From assembly GCF_000151665.1 (NCBI RefSeq), contig NW_013171815.1, positions 1,873,153-1,937,152 of the forward strand: a stretch of 64,000 nt of DNA. Direction: 5' to 3'. The notes under the pieces are model-generated. The model ran no database searches and was not told where the DNA came from. It worked only from the letters and a program-made list of their open reading frames with translations. Within the stretch, counting starts at the first letter, position 1. Each line of letters begins with the position of its first letter. Shown piece by piece: positions 1-10,694 of this stretch. Origin of the DNA: Blastocystis hominis. Taxonomy: Eukaryota; Sar; Bigyra; Opalinata; Blastocystidae. Position numbers and translations under genes: made by a program.

Positions 1-1755
1 TTTCTGTAGAGGCTACGCCGCCGCCCGTTCCCAAAAACAAGAGATATTCTAAGACGAAAGCAGAGAAAACGTTGACCCCTACGTTTTGGTGGTGTTGAGT
101 TTCTCATTGATTGAATCGCGGCATCATACTCGAGTTTATTACGCATCTCTGGAACTTCCACGTTCGAAAGGAAGTTCAATTTCAAATTCAATTTCAATGC
201 TAGAGCAGCGAGTTGGTTTGTGGAATCAGGAATGACGCGAAGAGGACGAATCTTGTACTCTCTTCTGCAATTCACGAAATACAAATTCTCCTGGAATAAA
301 TCGATTCCATAGCCCAAATGATTCGATGCAAGCACGCGCGCCGTTCTATTTCATTACTTCCTAATTCGCATTACTGATAGTGTTCATAGTGTTCAAGCAA
401 AGCCATTTCATCGCCCTGAGAATAGTGCGGCGGAATGTAATACCAATCAACCCCTCCGTTCATTTGTTGAGTCATTACAAACCCAGCTCCAGCAACCACC
501 TTCTTTTGCGGCAATGACAATCGCTGCATGGGGCTGGACAATGGTTTGTGGAGCTGAACGACCAATTTCTCTGCTTCTGAAAGAGATTGGGATGGGAATG
601 GGAGTGAAACGCTGGCCGGAACAATGTTCTCTGCAACAGTTGGGGACGGCAAAGGGAAAAGAAGTGGAGAACGCAATGGAGGGAAGGGGAGGGAAAATGG
701 GAGAGAATGCTGCATTTTCAAGAGGTGGTTGGATTCCAAACGAAGAAGCGGCGGAGACTGGTTCGGAATCGGAATCACAATCAGCTGAGCGCATGATAGC
801 AATTCAAGAAAAGTATTGACAGAGGAGTTTGACTGAAGGGATCGTGGGAGATATACAAAGAGAATCGGCTTTTCTTCGCAGGAGGAGAGGAGCGATTCTA
901 TCGCTGGATGCACTCTCTCACAATTTCCTTCACGAAATCGAATCACAATGAACGAGCCAGTAGAGTGAAAAGAAGAGCAGTAGTAAAGATGGAAGGGAGG
1001 GAGAGGAGAGAAAGCCGAGGAACCAAGAGTTGCTTCTTTACCCAACTTTGCGTTGCAGCAATTCTCACAATTGAAAAACTGGCAATGCAGACAACGATCT
1101 CGCAGAATAGGACAACTGTGTGATAGGGTTGTCCAACGGCTAGGGCTGCTTTGACATACAGAACAAATATGGGAAGCAGAGGAATAACAAATCGAAACAG
1201 GCAAATCGATTGTTGAATCATTGCACTCCATGTCTAAAATGGCAAAGTCATAGAGCTGGTAAATCTGGCCTGTGTGCTGACCGTCCAAGGAGTGATAAAC
1301 AATTGAGGGATACTATGGAAGCAGCTGGAAATGGCAACTACCTGACGATTCGTGAGATCCCTAGTGAGTTGAAAAGACTGCGCCAGTGTTTCTGAAGCAG
1401 CAACATCCAAAAACTCCTTTCCTCGTTCACTCAAATTATACACAAGTTCTACAAAAATACAAAAGAGCGAAAGATACCAGCTAGAGGAGAATTGTAATAT
1501 GTAGAATCATCAGAAAATAGAAGAGATGTGACTTTTGTAACCTTCTGGCAAATCTGCTTGCACATTCGAATGGTTGTGGAGTTCACGTTAAAAATATAAC
1601 TTCACATAACTCGAAGCGACAAAAGCGTACGATCGAATCGGTTCATCTTCTCCAATCGTGAGAACGATAGAGGGAATAATGTCCTCTTCTCCCTCAGTCA
1701 CAATCCACTTATAGAGAGAATTTGGAGGCAGTGAGTAAATTCGGCTGGAGGACAT
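1..1755 (-). CDS. tRNase Z (ELAC2-like, long form), partial
   Basis: The gene runs off the left edge; the N-terminal half is present. Would be the endonuclease that trims pre-tRNA 3' ends. Seen: a 29-nt intron (about 337-365) joins the long exon above 371 to one reading KIRPLRV and ending EMRNKLEYDAAIQSMRNSTPPK. A second short intron near position 60 then leads in frame to YLLFLGTGGGVAS at the window edge. Known: LGTGS/G-x-PS opens the catalytic metallo-beta-lactamase half of long tRNase Z, normally preceded by a helical linker and a segment with (Q/I)RP. The middle part (about 900-1200) is Cys-rich with several CxxC pairs and is not typical of ELAC2, so the upstream exons may be misjoined. 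The start used is the ATG at 1755; the frame is also open upstream without ATG. The metal-binding HxHxDH motif would lie outside the window, so identity is inferred. Confidence 0.45.
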
Positions 1756-1873
1756 GTCTTCGGTTCCCAAATATCCTTTGATCGTTCCTTGGATAGTTTT
1801 TAATATTCTATGTTGAGAAGGTTTTGACTTGGCGTTAGTCTAAAGTATAGTAAACGAAGAGCTAAGCTGTTGA

Positions 1874-1946
1874 GCCCGTCTAGCTCAGTCGGTAGAGCGC
1901 CAGGCTCTTAACCTGGTGGTCGGGGGTTCGAGCCCCCCGGTGGGCG
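1874..1946 (+). tRNA. tRNA-Lys(CTT)
   Basis: Complete cloverleaf of 73 nt. The acceptor is GCCCGTC/GGTGGGC with two wobble pairs, the D arm GCTC/GAGC, the anticodon stem CCAGG/CCTGG with loop CTCTTAA (anticodon CTT, U33 present), and the T arm GGGGG-TTCGAGC-CCCCC. A run of seven T follows at 1952-1958 as a Pol III terminator. No intron and no encoded CCA. Confidence 0.96.
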
Positions 1947-2130
1947 TTTCCTTTTTTTCGATTCGTAACTATATTGTTATTTTACAAAACGATTACCTGA
2001 ATGAATAGGCGTACGAGACTTTAAGCTCAAAAACAATCTTGTTATGTTCCTCTTTATGTGCCATTTCTCTTCTCTTCTCTTCTCTTCCCTTCCCTTCACT
2101 ACCAACGCTAAACAATTTCCTCCCGATTCA

Positions 2131-2138
2131 AACAAACA
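2131..2138 (-). terminator. 3'-end octamer TGTTTGTT of SRPRA
   Basis: Exact TGTTTGTT on the minus strand, 18 nt past the encoded TAA of the SRP receptor gene. It matches the Blastocystis poly(A)-site element, which lies a few bases downstream of cleavage. Confidence 0.7.
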
Positions 2139-2156
2139 CACAACCCCCCGTCACTA

Positions 2157-4059
2157 TTAATTCAGCAACAAATTCACCACATCCTTCACATTCAGTCTCT
2201 TCAAATTCGTGTATTTCTGCCCCGTGCCAACAAAAACAATTGGCTTCCCAGTGCAATAAACCATCGACAGCGCCGCTCCCACCTTGTCGTCGATCGTATC
2301 GAACTTGGTCAGCACGATTCCATCGACCAATCGCGGTTCTGCCAGATCCGAGAGATCGTGCAACGCCTACGCCTCACTCGCCCCATCCGCTGCGACTCGG
2401 TTGAACTCCCTCAGCTGGTCGACGCCGTCGTTTCCGACGAGAGCTTCGCCCACAAAGAGAATGAGATCAGGATGATTGACGTTCACCAGCTTCACCAAGC
2501 TGCGCATCAGCCCCTCGTTGTTCTGCATTCGCCCCGCCGTATCGATCAGACACACATCGAAGCCCTGCTCGTTCGCATACCGCAGCGCGTAGTACGCCAC
2601 ATCGGACGGATCCTTCGTGTAGCCGCGCTCGAACAGATCCAATCCAAGCCGATCCACGTGCACGCGAAGCTGCTCCACGGCTCCCGATCGATAGGTATCG
2701 CACGCTGCCAGCAGAACGCGCAGCCCCTTGCTCTTGAAGTAGTACGCGACCTTGGAGAGAGACGTGCTCTTTCCCACGCCGTTCACACCGCAGAAAACGA
2801 TGCTGAAGGTCTTTCCTTGCTTGCGCGCGTCCTGGACAAGGCGGAGAATATCCACGGAGGACCGCGTGGTCAGAATCGATTCGATGCTCTCTTCCAACGC
2901 AGCGCGGACGACGGAAGTCACGCTGAATTGAAAGAGTGGAGAGCAAACGCTACCTCTTGATGCCGCCGAGCTTCTTGCCGAGGATTTTGGTTCGCACATT
3001 CTCGCAAATGCTGTCTGCTATATCCGTAGCGACGTTCTTCTCGACGAGCTATGCATCATCATTAGAAGACATGCTCACCTTCTTCTTCAACGAATCAATC
3101 ACAGGAGTCAGTTCTTCGTTCGTGATCGGGGTTTCGCCCACTAATCGCTTCATAAACCCGGTCAGTTTGCCCAATCCCCAACTCGAAGAAGAAGAAGAAG
3201 AAGAAGAAGAAGATTCCTCTTCTTCGGGACGATCCATTTCGGATTCATTCTATCAATGAACACAAAACAAGACACACACAAAGTTCTCAACTACATCGCG
3301 CGTTACCGAGGCGTTTTCACTGTTTCGATCCAGAGAGTTTATGTCCACGTTATCGTCCTCCGACACGAGGAATTTGCTCTTTTTCTTCTTCTCCGGCTTG
3401 GCTTTGGCCTCCTGCTTCTTGGAGTTCTTCCGAGTCATTGTTGGAGAACTTTTCTCAACCCTTTCTTCGACCTCTGGCTCTTCGGGCTGGGTTTCGGACT
3501 CAACTGCTTGAACGCTCGATTCCGATGTCTAGCGGTAAAGAAAGTTTGAGAAGGCATACTTCTTTCACCTCTCGACTTGATCGGAGACGGTTCAATGTGC
3601 TCCCGCTAAACTAGAAGGTAAGAAAAAATAAAGAAAAATACAAGCGATGGCCTCTTCGAGCGTTGCGAAGCAGATTCTACCGAATCAAGGAGTTGCGAAA
3701 ACTGCTCATCAAAATCAAATTCGCATCTAAATAAAATGCACAAAAAACCAATACATAGTGGTAACAGGAAGGCTGTCCTTGAAAGAAGTGACAAACGCCT
3801 TCTTCACTGCGGCGAGCAAGTCATCAACGTACATTAGTTGCAGAATGCGCTGATAGACCACAACAAACACCAGACCCAGATCATTGTTAAAACTCCACTT
3901 CAAGGCGTACTGATCATCATAGAACACCTTCTCGTTTGTTCGCTCGACGAGAATCACATCCTTTATCAACTTGTTGATGGGAGTGCCTTTCAACTCGCAG
4001 AAGCTCTTGGACCACAGAACAAGTCCGGTGGTAGTGAAAATACAAAACAGATCGATCAT
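2157..4059 (-). CDS. SRPRA: Signal recognition particle receptor subunit alpha
   Basis: SRP-binding GTPase of the ER receptor that docks ribosome-SRP complexes. Exon 1 (4059 down to 3755) encodes the SRX/longin domain ([16 protein letters not shown]..., LMYVDDLL). After 28-nt (3727-3754) and 31-nt (3611-3641) introns come a charged linker ([17 protein letters not shown]; a poly-Glu/Ser run near 3190-3230) and the NG domain. GTPase motifs in order are GVNGVGKST (P-loop), [32 protein letters not shown] and GTGQKYTNL. DTxR is followed by SGA rather than the usual AAA. The stop TAA is encoded. The family is unmistakable; the linker exons between 3000 and 3600 are the least certain part. Neighbours are an ER co-chaperone gene in the same direction and tRNA-Lys behind its end. 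Confidence 0.93.
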
Positions 4060-4087
4060 TCGTGACGCTTACAAATATTATTTCTCA

Positions 4088-4095
4088 AACAAACA
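4088..4095 (-). terminator. 3'-end octamer TGTTTGTT of DNAJC3-like gene
   Basis: Exact minus-strand TGTTTGTT starting 14 nt past the encoded TAA of the DNAJC3-like gene. It sits only about 30 nt upstream of the SRPRA start codon, showing how tightly genes are packed. Confidence 0.7.
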
Positions 4096-4109
4096 CACAA
4101 ATGATGCAT

Positions 4110-5940
4110 TTATCCAAAATGAAACGTGAAATGACTATTACCATGCGAATTTCCCTTCCCTTTTCCTTTCGAACCGCCTCCAAATCCTCCAGGGAAGCCC
4201 CCAGGGAAGCCTCCAGGGAAGCCTCCAGGGAAGCCTCCTGTGAATCCTCCTCCAAAGCCCTCCTGGAAAAAGGTAAAACCGCCTGGGAATCCGCCAGAGA
4301 ACGGATTTCCCTGTCCCTGATGCTCGTTGGAGTCTTCTCCACGATCATACGCAGCTCGCTTCTCTACAATCAACACTGCCCCAAACAGCCCACCTTCGTC
4401 CGAAAGCACTTCGTAAGCTTCCGCGATCTCTTTGAACTTCTGCTCAGCAACGTCCTTGTCCTCCTTCTATGCCTCACATCGCTCTCAAAGAAGCAGTACA
4501 TGCTTATCGGGATGCCACTGCAGCGCTAGCTTGCGATACGCTTTTTTAATCTCCTTCTGCGTAGCGTCACGTTTCACTCCCAGCACCTTGTAATAGTCCT
4601 TCTCTTTACTCCGCTTCAGCGCGGTCTGCGCTTCATGCAGCTTGTCTTTCAGCTAGAAATCACTCCACCTCGCCCAAAGAAACCTTTTTATTTTCTTGGT
4701 TCTCGCGCAGAGCGTCTTCGAGAAGCTTCACTGCTCGGTCATACTCCTCTTGATTGATCAGCACGGTCGCCAGATTGCACACAGCATCAGCAACGTCCAC
4801 AGCGTTGCTCAACTCCGATTTGTGGTCGACAACGTACTGACAATGGGGCGAGACCTTGTCGTACGCTTTTTCCTTGGTATACAAATTGCATAAATGATAA
4901 TGAGCGAGACCGATAAAATGCTGAGGGACCTTTGGAAGATGAAGCAGATTCTCCGCAGCTTCGATTTTCTCCTTCGTCTCTTTACTCGAAGGGTCGGTAA
5001 TCCGATTCAAGTTTCGGTTGATGGATCGAATCAACTTGCTTCTCTCTTTGCATTTCTTATCTTCTGGATCACTTCGCAGACACTAGAGATTACAAACACT
5101 ACAAAAGGCAGCACCTTCTTAAAATGAGCATTTGCTGTGTCGATGTCTCCGCTCTCCAAAAGAGCGTATCCGCGCAAATACAACGCTTCCAGATTATCTG
5201 GCTGCATTTTCATTATCGTTACACATTCATCACTGAGCTGGTCCCACTTCTGGGTCTCGAAAAGAACACGGGCGAGCGAAAGACGCAAGGAAATCGAGTT
5301 CTTTACAGTCGCCAGCAGCTTATTTAAGGTCGAGATAGCTTCCTTATAGTTCTTCTTGGTGATACTGTTCTGAACACTCTTGATCTCCTTCGAACACTCC
5401 CGACTCACAGAAAGAGACTTTTGAATTTCAGCATTATCATAACCAGGGTAAAGAGACTGGCAACGCTTGAAGGTTTGATAAGCTTCCTGGCATTTTCCAA
5501 CCTTGATCTGTAAATTCCCCAGTTGTTGTAATGCCTAAAACTCAAATATGCAACAGACCTTTACTCTTGGCGAAGGGTTCAACTCCACAACATGGCCTAA
5601 ATCGGAGACCGCTCCATCGAGCTGCTGCAAGTTCAGCCGGCATAAATACCGACTATTATAGCAAGCAACCATCGAAGAATCAGAAAAAATACACTTTGAA
5701 TACATCCTTTCTGCCTACAGTATAACAGAGAACGAAGGAAGCATACTTCTCGATATTTCTTTTGTTTATAGTAGTTATCGGCTTCATCTTTATACTTTAG
5801 GGCATTATTGTTGTTTTTTGATTGTTTTGATTCAGAAGCATCTTTTGCGAATGATACTACCAAGATCTGGAAAATCAGAAAAAGAAACATAAAAAACGTA
5901 CTCCCACGATAAAGAGTAAAGTTCGAATTCCTTCTTTCAT
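4110..5940 (-). CDS. DNAJC3: ER-lumenal DnaJ-TPR co-chaperone, DNAJC3/p58IPK-like
   Basis: Holds unfolded proteins and hands them to BiP; in animals p58IPK also restrains PERK. The start at 5940 gives [13 protein letters not shown], then a 35-nt intron, then [13 protein letters not shown]: a clean signal peptide that appears only after splicing. Several TPR repeats follow (for example [50 protein letters not shown]). A C-terminal J domain reads [20 protein letters not shown]...[10 protein letters not shown] with an intact HPD. The end is a Gly/Phe/Pro-rich tail of 12-nt (FPGG)n repeats near 4190-4245, like the G/F region of DnaJ proteins. Introns of about 30 nt fall at roughly 5030, 5410, 5530 and 5740. 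No KDEL-type retrieval signal is visible at the C-terminus, which ends HFTFHFG. A PERK-type kinase lies at 56.2-59.9 kb. Confidence 0.9.
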
Positions 5941-6347
5941 CAATGATAAGGAATATTCTCAATGTTTAAGGAAAATGTAAACTTGTAGTATTTTGAAACT
6001 CCCATTTTTCTCGATTGTTCCATAGAGATGAATAATGAGTGTAGATGGTTGTAATCTATATTGGATCATTGGGGCTTGCACGAAGTGGATCAAAAGAACG
6101 CAATTATCAAAAACGAAATGACAGATTGAGAAGGGTTGTACAGTTTTGATCCTGGTCGTTTTAATCTCGATTTGAAAGCATGAAGATTCTCTAATAACCT
6201 AATTTCCTGAAAAGAAAGCAACAAAAATGAAATTCGTATCTGTCTCAGAGAATTGACCTGGAAATAGCGAGATGATTCAAAGAATTGAATTGATAGGCTA
6301 CTGGAAAACAAGGATTCAAAAACATAGCCAGCGATCACAGCTGAAGC
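5941..6347. other. Intergenic spacer
   Basis: Spacer between the DNAJC3-like start and the Smr gene's 3' element. An open minus-strand stretch (6090-6347) has no ATG of its own, begins inside the octamer and resembles nothing known. It probably holds the DNAJC3-like promoter. Confidence 0.5.
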
Positions 6348-6355
6348 AACAAACA
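6348..6355 (-). terminator. 3'-end octamer TGTTTGTT of Smr gene
   Basis: Exact minus-strand TGTTTGTT starting 26 nt past the encoded TAA of the Smr-domain gene. Confidence 0.65.
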
Positions 6356-6380
6356 ATAGAAACCCAAGAGATAGTTCAAT

Positions 6381-7040
6381 TTACATAACACAGCAACACG
6401 AGCACGCCCTCTTTGTCTCCTTTGCAACCGGCATCTCTTTCGAAGAAGCGACTTCTGCAGACTTGGAAGGAACTTTCGTTTTGGTTGGTGTAGCAGTAGG
6501 CTTCGGGGGCGCAACAGTAGGTCTCGGGGGAATAACTGACACTTCTGCAGTGGGAGCAGTGAAATAAACCGTGCAACAACCATGGTTAGGGGTATCATCT
6601 TCAAACTTCCATCCTCCCTTATTCAGAACCTCTACTACCGCAGGTTTGATCTTGCGAACACCTCCTTCGCTGTGATTGCCAGCCCCCCAAATGATAACCA
6701 GAGTTCCCTTTCTACCAATCTTATCAAAACGCTGGTTCAAGCGTTCTAGAGCTTCTTCGACATACAAACCATGTAGATCAATGGTGTAGTCGTCACGTCC
6801 TTGATTATGAGCGGCAAAAAAAGCGTCAGCAGCCTGCTTATTGTACTGCTCCATCTGTGCACCGTGCTTCTTTCCCTCCTCTGAAAGCTGCTTGGCCTTT
6901 GCCTTGTCCCCGCTCTCAAATTCTTTCTTTGATTGATCGAAACAAGTGCCTCGAAGCTTCGCCTCCTCTCCGGCTTTATCTCGCAACTTTTGAGCCTCTT
7001 CCAATGCTTTTTTCTTTTCGGGAGATAGTTCTGGTTCCAT
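6381..7040 (-). CDS. Smr-domain (DUF1771+Smr) protein with CaaX-like end
   Basis: 219 aa, no intron. Residues about 10-85 are a charged helical DUF1771 region (LRDKAGEEAKLRGTCFDQSK...). Residues about 86-165 are an Smr domain: the entry motif is YTIDLHGLYVEEALERL, with LVIIWGAGNHSEGGVRKIKPAV and a PNHGCCTVYF end. Known: Smr domains bind nucleic acid and many are endonucleases (the N4BP2 and SDE5 type); the usual DxH is present here as DLHG. A Pro/Thr-rich linker leads to a final KRACSCCCVM. The last four residues, CCVM, fit a CaaX prenylation box preceded by Cys and Lys/Arg, suggesting a lipid-anchored form, which is unusual for the family. A divergent promoter is shared with VPS54. Confidence 0.88.
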   Translation of the reverse strand: MEPELSPEKKKALEEAQKLRDKAGEEAKLRGTCFDQSKKEFESGDKAKAKQLSEEGKKHGAQMEQYNKQAADAFFAAHNQGRDDYTIDLHGLYVEEALERLNQRFDKIGRKGTLVIIWGAGNHSEGGVRKIKPAVVEVLNKGGWKFEDDTPNHGCCTVYFTAPTAEVSVIPPRPTVAPPKPTATPTKTKVPSKSAEVASSKEMPVAKETKRACSCCCVM

Positions 7041-7256
7041 TTACAAAAAAACAATAATAAAAAAACGTTAGCAATAAAATGACCTGTATTTTTGGAATTC
7101 GAAACATCTATTTCTCGTAATCGAACAGACAGAGGGAAACTCGAAATGGCACGTCCTGTGGAAGGTAGCTTTCTAGTAGAGCAGTGATTTGACTCTGTAG
7201 AGAGTATGAAGTTCTCCCTCCAGAGTGTGAAAATATCCACTCAGATTCGAAAGAAA

Positions 7257-10197
7257 ATGATCGATTCTGCCTATTTGGACAATGCAAACTTGACATCTGT
7301 AACACTGACTCCCAATTCTCGTCGTCCGTATGTTCTGTTATTGAGACTCTTGTTCTGTGATTTCTTATAGCATTGTAGATTGGTTTCGACTCAGCCGTAT
7401 GGATATGTGAGGGATACCAGCGGTTTACGGTCTTTGGCTCATCACTTTGAATTGTATTTTAACAGAATGAACAAAGTACGTTTGTGTCTGGGCTTTTTAG
7501 TTTTAGCTGCAAGAATCCTATATAGAGCTCCAAAAGCAATTAAAAGATGAGCAGCAGCAGGTGAAGTCTGTGAGCGACTGTGAAGTGGAGCTGCGCATTT
7601 GTTTTGACTCTGTTCCTCAGGTAGTTGAGGTTTCTATTGTATTCTCCAGATTTTCTTTGATAGCGATTTCGATTTGTCAGATCCGGTGATGTTTAGCGTT
7701 GTGTTGGATCCCAATGAGCATTTCAAAGTAGTGAGCTACAAAGTAGTTATATATATATTGCCTCTTCTGGTAGCTTACCGGGTATCTAGACCTTGTGGAG
7801 GTCTGCCTGAACGAGCAAATCTCTATTCAATCCGACTCGCTGTTCGCAGCGATCAAGCAACTTCAGGAGTTTCAAGTTCATGTTTCAGAAACTTTGCAGG
7901 CGATTCATGGCTTATCGTAGAGCTAACGGTTTGTATTTGATTGCAGAGGCTCTATGCAAGCGATCCAGTCGCGGCATACAATTCCTCCTCTTCTAATTCC
8001 TGTCTATTTACGTCGCATTCAGAATCTTCGAAAGGTGCAAAAGATCGTGCTGTTTTGATTTGCTTTGAACGATAGACGGATCAGATCGCATCGATCCGAA
8101 GCACGTTGAATCAAGCTCGGAGTTATTTGAATCAGAACCGATTTGAAGAGTCGTTTGTGTGCATTCAGAAGTGCAAATCGTTCCTTCGAGGCGATTTGGG
8201 AGGTGTGAAAGCGCTGAGTGGCGTTGTGGCGATTCTGGATAGCACGCAAGATTTGCTTTGTAAGAAACTGGCGAACCATTTCATTACGTTGTGTTTAAGT
8301 GATGAAGAGGAGGAAAAGAAGAGAGAGCGAGAGGAGCAAGCTAAAGAGAAGGAGAAGAAGAGAAGAAAGGAGGAAGCCGAAGCCGAAGCCGAAGCCGAAG
8401 CCGAAGCCGAAACCGAAGCTGAAGCCGAAGCTGAAGCCGATGATGAGAGTGAGAATGAAATTGCCAATCGCGAGCCACCCAATTCATTGGAAGATCGTCT
8501 TCGCCCCATCTTCTACGCGCTGCTCAATCTCAAATGGCTTCTGAAATCGCTGGAACAATACAAAGAGAAGGCGGAGCTGCAGCTCCAAGAGATCGTGAGT
8601 ACGGTCATGACCATCTGTCTTGGACCTGAAAGTCTCACAAACCCGGTCATTCTTCGCCAGTTGCCCCATAAAGATTTCGTAACCACGCTGGACGTTCTCT
8701 GCGAGCAGTTCCTGAAGTCTGCTCAGCGGAGTCGTCGCGTTGTAGCAGTGTGTTTGAACATTCTTGCCACGATTCCCAACAAACAAGACAACACAAAATC
8801 GAGTTCTGTTGATGATATTTTGGGAGTGGAAGACGTTCTCGCCATCACGGACGCTGAGCGAACAGCCTTACAGCAGCATCTGCAGACGCTCCACACAAGC
8901 ACGTGGAGTCGGATGCAGCAGCACATCAGCACGATGCTGGATGCGCGAAGTGAGATCCACTCGCAACTACAGATCGATGAGTTGAAGCAGGTGTGGGATC
9001 ATTGCATGGACTTCGTGAGCGTGGCAGGACGGATTTACAACACGAAGGGAATGCTGTTGCTGCACACTCTCTTGCGCCAGGCACGCGATTCCCTCGAATA
9101 TCTGCACAAAAGCCAGCTACTCATGCTGCAGAATCTTCTCCATGAGGAACTTTGGAAGCCTGCGCTCGTTCCAAGCGCCTTGCAAAACGAACTAACCCAC
9201 TTGCAGGAAAACCCACGTGTCGACATCTCTTCAGAGTATGATTTCTAGACGGCGGCGCTGCTTGTTCGCACGTCAACAACTGACGTAATCTCCGCTCATC
9301 CGCGTCTCCTGATCGGATCCCAGTCCTTTTGTGTGACTCATTCGATGCTGGAGTTTGTGAAGATGCTGCTGCATTACCTTCTCTATGCACGTTCTTTCCA
9401 AGGACTCGGTCCTGAGGTCATGCATCGAATTCTGGAACTATTCCGGACGTTTAACACCTCGTCTCGCTCCCTGGTTCTCAACGCGGGCGCTGTTTCTCAA
9501 GGCTTTCTCAAGCGGATTAGTGCTCGCCACATCGCGCTCGTAACGCAGTGTCTGAGCGCAGCAATGAGTCTGGTGACGGTCGCTCAAACGTCTTTGGTGC
9601 TGTATCTTCCTTCCAAGCAGCACCCCGTGCTGATGCAACTCTCCCAAGGAATGATCGAGCTGTTCGCTGATCACCGCAGCCAGCTGTTTGAGAAGTTCCC
9701 CGAGATAATCAAATCGGTTGCAGAGAAGAGCTGCAGCAATCTCGAAGTAGTTTGAACTGTGCGATGAATGATGATATTAGTCAATGGATTGGAGCGAGGC
9801 CGTTCCTCCTCCAAGTCCGTACATGGACCAGCTGATCAAAAAGATCGAAGTTCTCTTATCTCAGCTCAAGCCCATTCTTCCAGACGACCAAATTCAAGTA
9901 GAAGGATTCAAAGCGTACTAAGAGTAGACAATTTTCTCTCGGATTCTCTCGGAATTATCTTTGTTTTTCGTTTCTCGGTTCGAAACTGTGGATCCACAAA
10001 GCATTTCGCTTGCAGGGCGAGAGAGGTAGGAGCGCAGCATCGGATAGACTGTAGAATTATTGGCGATATTGGATGTCTTTTGAGCGTATTTCGGGGAATA
10101 CCGGGAATTGTGGAGCGTGGATTAACCCTTGAAAATGCATTTCGCGATCGCTATGCGATAAAGCAAAAAGAAGAGGAAGAAGAAGAGGGAAAGTCGT
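7257..10197 (+). CDS. VPS54: Vacuolar sorting protein 54, GARP tethering complex
   Basis: GARP subunit tethering endosome-derived vesicles at the trans-Golgi. The start ATG at 7257 is followed by many exons with introns of 29-34 nt (near 7310-7370, 7478, 7619, 7727, 9216, 9746, 9889 and 10026). Signature parts: N-terminal FFDSDFDLSDPVMF; the helical body LTGYLDLVEVCLNEQI; and the VPS54 C-terminal domain (LNAGAVSQGFLKRISARHIALV). A Glu/Ala repeat with (EA)n and KKRRK lies at 8380-8440. The encoded TAG at 9246 is removed by a frame-keeping 30-nt intron. TAA at 9919 is likewise inside a 30-nt intron, after which the frame continues QTIFSRILSELS...SISLAGRERIIGDIG to ...EEEGKS. The frame then meets TGTTTGTT at 10202, so UAA is probably made by polyadenylation after T10197. 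An encoded TAG also follows at 10209. Confidence 0.88.
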
Positions 10198-10201
10198 ATA
10201 A

Positions 10202-10209
10202 TGTTTGTT
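10202..10209 (+). terminator. 3'-end octamer TGTTTGTT of VPS54
   Basis: Exact octamer 4 nt after T10197. Cleavage after that T would convert ...TCG T into UCG UAA. Confidence 0.75.
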
Positions 10210-10694
10210 AGATAGAATTCCGCTAATCTGGATTTACAAAGGTTAAATCAAATGTGGAGCGATGATCTTATAAAGGAGAGATCGATACAAAACTAGAATC
10301 GAGAATCAAGAAAGATTATGTGCTGTGGTAGATAGGATATCACATTGTAATAAGAGAGTATTAAGTTGAAACAAAAACAAAGAAGCAGAAGGAGGCTGTG
10401 GAATGATGCACTAGAAGCAATTATCGAGATAAGACTCGGAAAAGAATTGAAAAGTGGCTATATAGAAGCGAGAAAAAAACGTAGAAAGTGTCACATAACA
10501 TAAAGGTATACAACAAACAGTAGCAAAAGTAAAGGAAGAACAAAAATACAAAACAAAGAAAGTGAAATAAGAATAAAAACAAAGATACGCATTCAAATCC
10601 AATCCAATCCAATCCAATCCAATCCAATCCAATCCAATCCAATCCAGCATAATTCGTTATTCATAAAAGCAAACGAATAAAACCACACCACTGA
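10210..10694. other. Convergent intergenic region
   Basis: AT-rich spacer between the ends of VPS54 and the RING gene. Apart from the AATCC repeat nothing else is recognised. Confidence 0.6.
10596..10645. repeat. Microsatellite (AATCC)10
   Basis: Ten perfect copies of AATCC (GGATT on the minus strand). Because the unit is 5 nt all frames stay open, giving spurious WIGLD repeat proteins on the minus strand. Confidence 0.97.

Noticed and set aside
6090-6356. Minus-strand open frame of about 88 codons with hydrophobic start
   Set aside because: It begins inside the Smr gene's TGTTTGTT element, has no ATG and no similarity.
9919-9921. End of VPS54 at the TAA
   Set aside because: The TAA lies in a 30-nt GT-AG intron; the frame after it continues the conserved VPS54 C-terminal pattern up to the octamer.
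10411-10650. Small repeat protein with WIGLD units on the minus strand
   Set aside because: Caused by the (AATCC)10 microsatellite; no start context or similarity.
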